From MGIIa-L3 sp11892u (GTDB lineage Archaea; Thermoplasmatota; Poseidoniia; Poseidoniales; Poseidoniaceae), in NCBI GenBank assembly GCA_965659685.1, contig CBFHXB010000004.1, positions 41,614-105,613 of the forward strand: 64,000 bases of DNA, given 5' to 3'. Both the position numbers and the translations under genes were made by a program. Numbering within the stretch: position 1 is the first letter of the stretch; each line of letters starts with the position of its first letter. The notes below the pieces were generated by a model that was not told the DNA's origin, did not search any database, and worked only from the letters and a program-made list of their open reading frames with translations. Below are positions 62,189 to 64,000 of the stretch, one piece after another.

Positions 62189-63559
62189 TTATTCCTTCCA
62201 ATTGCCGTGGAAGTTTTCCGCGTTGTCCACACGGATGAAGAGGTCCATGGACGACCAGACGAGGCTGTTGAAACCGCTGGCCATGCCGGCAGGACCGCCT
62301 GCCTTCGCCGTCATGAATTCGAGCGTGTCCGAGGGCGAGTGCCATTCCTGCCAAAAGCTGATGTCCCCACCAGGACTGAAGAAATTGAAGGTCGGATAAC
62401 CGGCACTGAAGAAGGCACAGTGGTCGGAAGCGCAAGATTCTGCAATCTGCCAAGTGATCGGGTTGCCTTCCGTGGGCGAGTAGGCCAAGTCGTCCTCGAT
62501 GGTGGCCGTGACCATGTCCATCATGCGTTCCATGTTGCCCTGACTCGCTCCGGCGATGCTGATGGTCCAGTCGTACTTCGTCGGTTCGAAGATGTCGCCC
62601 GTCAATGGGTCCATGATGGGCTCCGTCAGGGGCACAATCGGGTAGTTCAGGGCCACCATGTCGAAATTCATGTACGCGCGAACGGACACGTTTTCTGGAA
62701 GGTTCGCGACGTAGGCAAGGGAACCGAGGAGGCCCTCTTCTTCGCAGGCCCACAGGGCCTGCACGACGGTGTGGTCAAATTCCATTTGGGCCAAGGCTTG
62801 GCCCATCTCAAGGGACACCGTCGATCCAGAGGTGTCGTCGTTGGCACCCTCGTTGGTGCCGCCGCTGGGCGGGGTGAAGGCGTAAGCGATGTCGAAGTGA
62901 CCGCCGATGACGATGTACTCGTCTGGGTTGACGTTGCCCCAATTGTAACCGACCACATTGAGCTGGTCGGGGTCATCGGGGTAGCGGGTCACTTCCACGT
63001 GGTCGAAGCCGAAGTCCCACATCTTCAGGGCCATGGCTTCGGCCGCGGCCTCGTAACTCGAGCCACCGTCATGGTTGACGCCGCCGGGTCCTGCGGAAGC
63101 ACACCAGCGGTTGTTGTGCTGGGTGGTGAGCATGTCGATGGTCTCGTACGCGCGCTCACCGTCCACGAGCATCATCGTCGAGGCGTCGACAAAGGCCACG
63201 TCGAGGAAGACGGTTTGGTCCCCGGCCATGACGCTCATGTTGGATCCCTCTGCTTCGCTGTCGAGCACGAGGAAGGTGACGTTCGTCGTGCTCGCAGGGT
63301 AGGTCAACGCCCCGACACGATGGGTGCCGCCGTTGTCTTGCAGGAACATGGACGCTCCAGGCGTGACGGTGAAGGGCACGTTGCTCTCGATGCCAAGGGT
63401 GTGGTACATGCCACGCTCGACCTGCAGGGTCCCGTTTGCACCGTCGATTCCTGCCACGGAAAGGACAGGGTCCACCTCCGCGTTTTCCTCTGGGGCAAAG
63501 CACCCTGAAAGGGGCGTCATCAGCATGAGGACGACCAGCGTCAACGCACGGAGGTCCAT
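62189..63559 (-). CDS. Lipoprotein M28-family zinc aminopeptidase
   Basis: This 456-residue protein reads from the ATG at 63559. Lipobox TPLSGC with Cys20 indicates membrane anchoring outside the cell. The co-catalytic Zn site is complete: His in GGHFDIA, bridging Asp in GANDDTSGS, catalytic Glu in CEEEGLLGS, Asp in MNFDMVA and His in EWHSPSDT. Family members trim N-terminal amino acids from peptides, here most likely for peptide scavenging. A beta-rich domain of about 150 residues precedes the peptidase domain. The longer frame to 63784 is rejected because it covers tRNA-Val and lacks a signal peptide. Confidence 0.92.
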   Translation of the reverse strand: MDLRALTLVVLMLMTPLSGCFAPEENAEVDPVLSVAGIDGANGTLQVERGMYHTLGIESNVPFTVTPGASMFLQDNGGTHRVGALTYPASTTNVTFLVLDSEAEGSNMSVMAGDQTVFLDVAFVDASTMMLVDGERAYETIDMLTTQHNNRWCASAGPGGVNHDGGSSYEAAAEAMALKMWDFGFDHVEVTRYPDDPDQLNVVGYNWGNVNPDEYIVIGGHFDIAYAFTPPSGGTNEGANDDTSGSTVSLEMGQALAQMEFDHTVVQALWACEEEGLLGSLAYVANLPENVSVRAYMNFDMVALNYPIVPLTEPIMDPLTGDIFEPTKYDWTISIAGASQGNMERMMDMVTATIEDDLAYSPTEGNPITWQIAESCASDHCAFFSAGYPTFNFFSPGGDISFWQEWHSPSDTLEFMTAKAGGPAGMASGFNSLVWSSMDLFIRVDNAENFHGNWKE

Positions 63560-63610
63560 GCCTGTGCGTGGCCACGTGCCATGCTTGAGGCTATCGTTGG
63601 AAGGTGCAGG

Positions 63611-63683
63611 TGGGCTCGGCCAGAATCGAACTGGCGATCTTCGCCATGTGAAGGCGACGTCATAACCCCTAGACCACGAGCCC
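63611..63683 (-). tRNA. tRNA-Val (CAC anticodon)
   Basis: This 73-base cloverleaf has acceptor GGGCTCG/CGAGCCC, anticodon loop TTCACAT on a TCGCC/GGCGA stem, T-stem GCCAG/CTGGC and discriminator A. CCA is not encoded. Its 5' end is at 63683. A TATA-like TTCATA lies 28-33 bases upstream. Confidence 0.95.
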
Positions 63684-63710
63684 TGCAGCCCTCGGGGGCG
63701 TGGACTCCGG

Positions 63711-63716
63711 TATGAA
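63711..63716 (-). promoter_or_regulatory. TATA-like box for tRNA-Val
   Basis: TTCATA on the minus strand lies 28-33 bases before the tRNA-Val 5' end, in the 124-base divergent region between the two tRNA genes. A weak match. Confidence 0.3.
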
Positions 63717-63807
63717 GATGACGCTGTTCGGCAACGCGCGACCACGCCCTGAAAACAGGGGCGGCATCCTCTTGAAGGGCGCACCGTAGCGTGGCCTGCT
63801 TACACAC

Positions 63808-63885
63808 GGGTCCGTGGGTTAGCTTGGCCTATACTTGGCGCTTCGGGGGCGCTAGTCCCCAGTTCAAATCTGGGCGGACCCACCA
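63808..63885 (+). tRNA. tRNA-Pro (CGG anticodon) with encoded CCA
   Basis: Acceptor GGGTCCG/CGGACCC pairs fully. The anticodon loop TTCGGGG sits on a GGCGC/GCGCT stem with one G-U pair, and the T-stem is CCCAG/CTGGG. The mature body ends with discriminator A at 63882, and CCA follows in the DNA at 63883-63885. The enlarged D-arm (GGTTAGCTTGGCC) is usual for archaeal tRNA-Pro. The other three tRNAs in the window lack an encoded CCA. Confidence 0.93.
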
Positions 63886-64000
63886 TTCAACCGTCAAACG
63901 GTTGCCACTCGTCGTAACTCCGTTCCCGGAAGTTGTTGTTCGTGTGCCATCACCCAAATCAGTCACTCTGGTTCTTCGATAGTTCTGCTCTGACGAGAAG

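Noticed and set aside
63560..63784. N-terminal extension of the M28 peptidase
   Set aside because: It would run through tRNA-Val and displace the lipobox from the N-terminus.
63886..64000. Possible gene start at the right edge
   Set aside because: No coding frame, promoter or RNA structure is supported in the last 115 bases.

Overview
The window is a GC-rich, gene-dense archaeal chromosome segment. I place it in the Euryarchaeota/Thermoplasmatota, most likely a marine Poseidoniales (Marine Group II)-like organism. Supporting this are a CDP-archaeol synthase (carS), an STT3/AglB oligosaccharyltransferase, a separate GMP synthase ATP-PPase subunit (guaAb), an HTH-ThiN regulator, type IV pilin-like N-termini, TATA-like boxes upstream of genes, and many very large secreted proteins with Ca-binding repeats. 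The exact lineage is inference, because there is no rRNA gene in the window. I saw no CRISPR array, insertion sequence, integrase or rRNA operon. No stretch above 300 bases lacks a gene; the longest gaps, about 100-125 bases, hold promoters.

Layout. 1-4540 (-): a giant thrombospondin-type-3-repeat surface protein cut by the left edge. 4672-5508 (+): a WalJ/YycJ-like metallo-hydrolase. 5532-9234 (+): three overlapping pilin-like genes. 9221-16105 (-): a 1448-residue beta-helix/Ig surface protein followed by a winged-helix STAND NTPase with TPRs. 16203-27015 (-): a 3197-residue STT3/AglB oligosaccharyltransferase with an enormous modular C-terminal extension, then a membrane-anchored subtilase. 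27124-33320: purD, carS and three secreted or membrane proteins. 33386-34828: tRNA-Met and a COG1078-like HD phosphohydrolase.

34897-45960 (+) is an 11-kb co-directional run: an OB-fold surface protein, a TctA-like permease, a secreted lamin-tail/phospholipase D protein, a Bax-inhibitor-like membrane protein, a 2OG-Fe(II) oxygenase and thymidine phosphorylase. It can be read as an extracellular nucleic-acid or phosphodiester use cluster, although that is a hypothesis. 45975-51429 (-): tRNA-Asn, guaAb, purE, two unrecognised small genes, gcvPB and gcvPA. 51517-55233: a GT4 glycosyltransferase (+), gcvT (-) and a GAD/CSAD-like PLP decarboxylase (-).

55366-60337 (+) is a tightly overlapped thiamine operon: HTH-ThiN regulator, thiB, thiP, thiQ and a PAP2-family phosphatase. 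A nested inverted repeat lies just upstream of its promoter. The right end holds a thioredoxin-DsbD fusion (-), a MazF/PemK-like protein (+), a lipoprotein M28 peptidase (-), tRNA-Val(CAC) (-) and tRNA-Pro(CGG) (+).

Start-site pattern. Many genes are chained by ATGA, GTGA or TTGA overlaps. Several first genes have a GAGG-type Shine-Dalgarno sequence with a TATA-like box 35-65 bases upstream of the start codon, implying leadered mRNAs. A few others (16105, 55366, 61844) have the TATA-like box about 25 bases upstream, suggesting leaderless transcripts.
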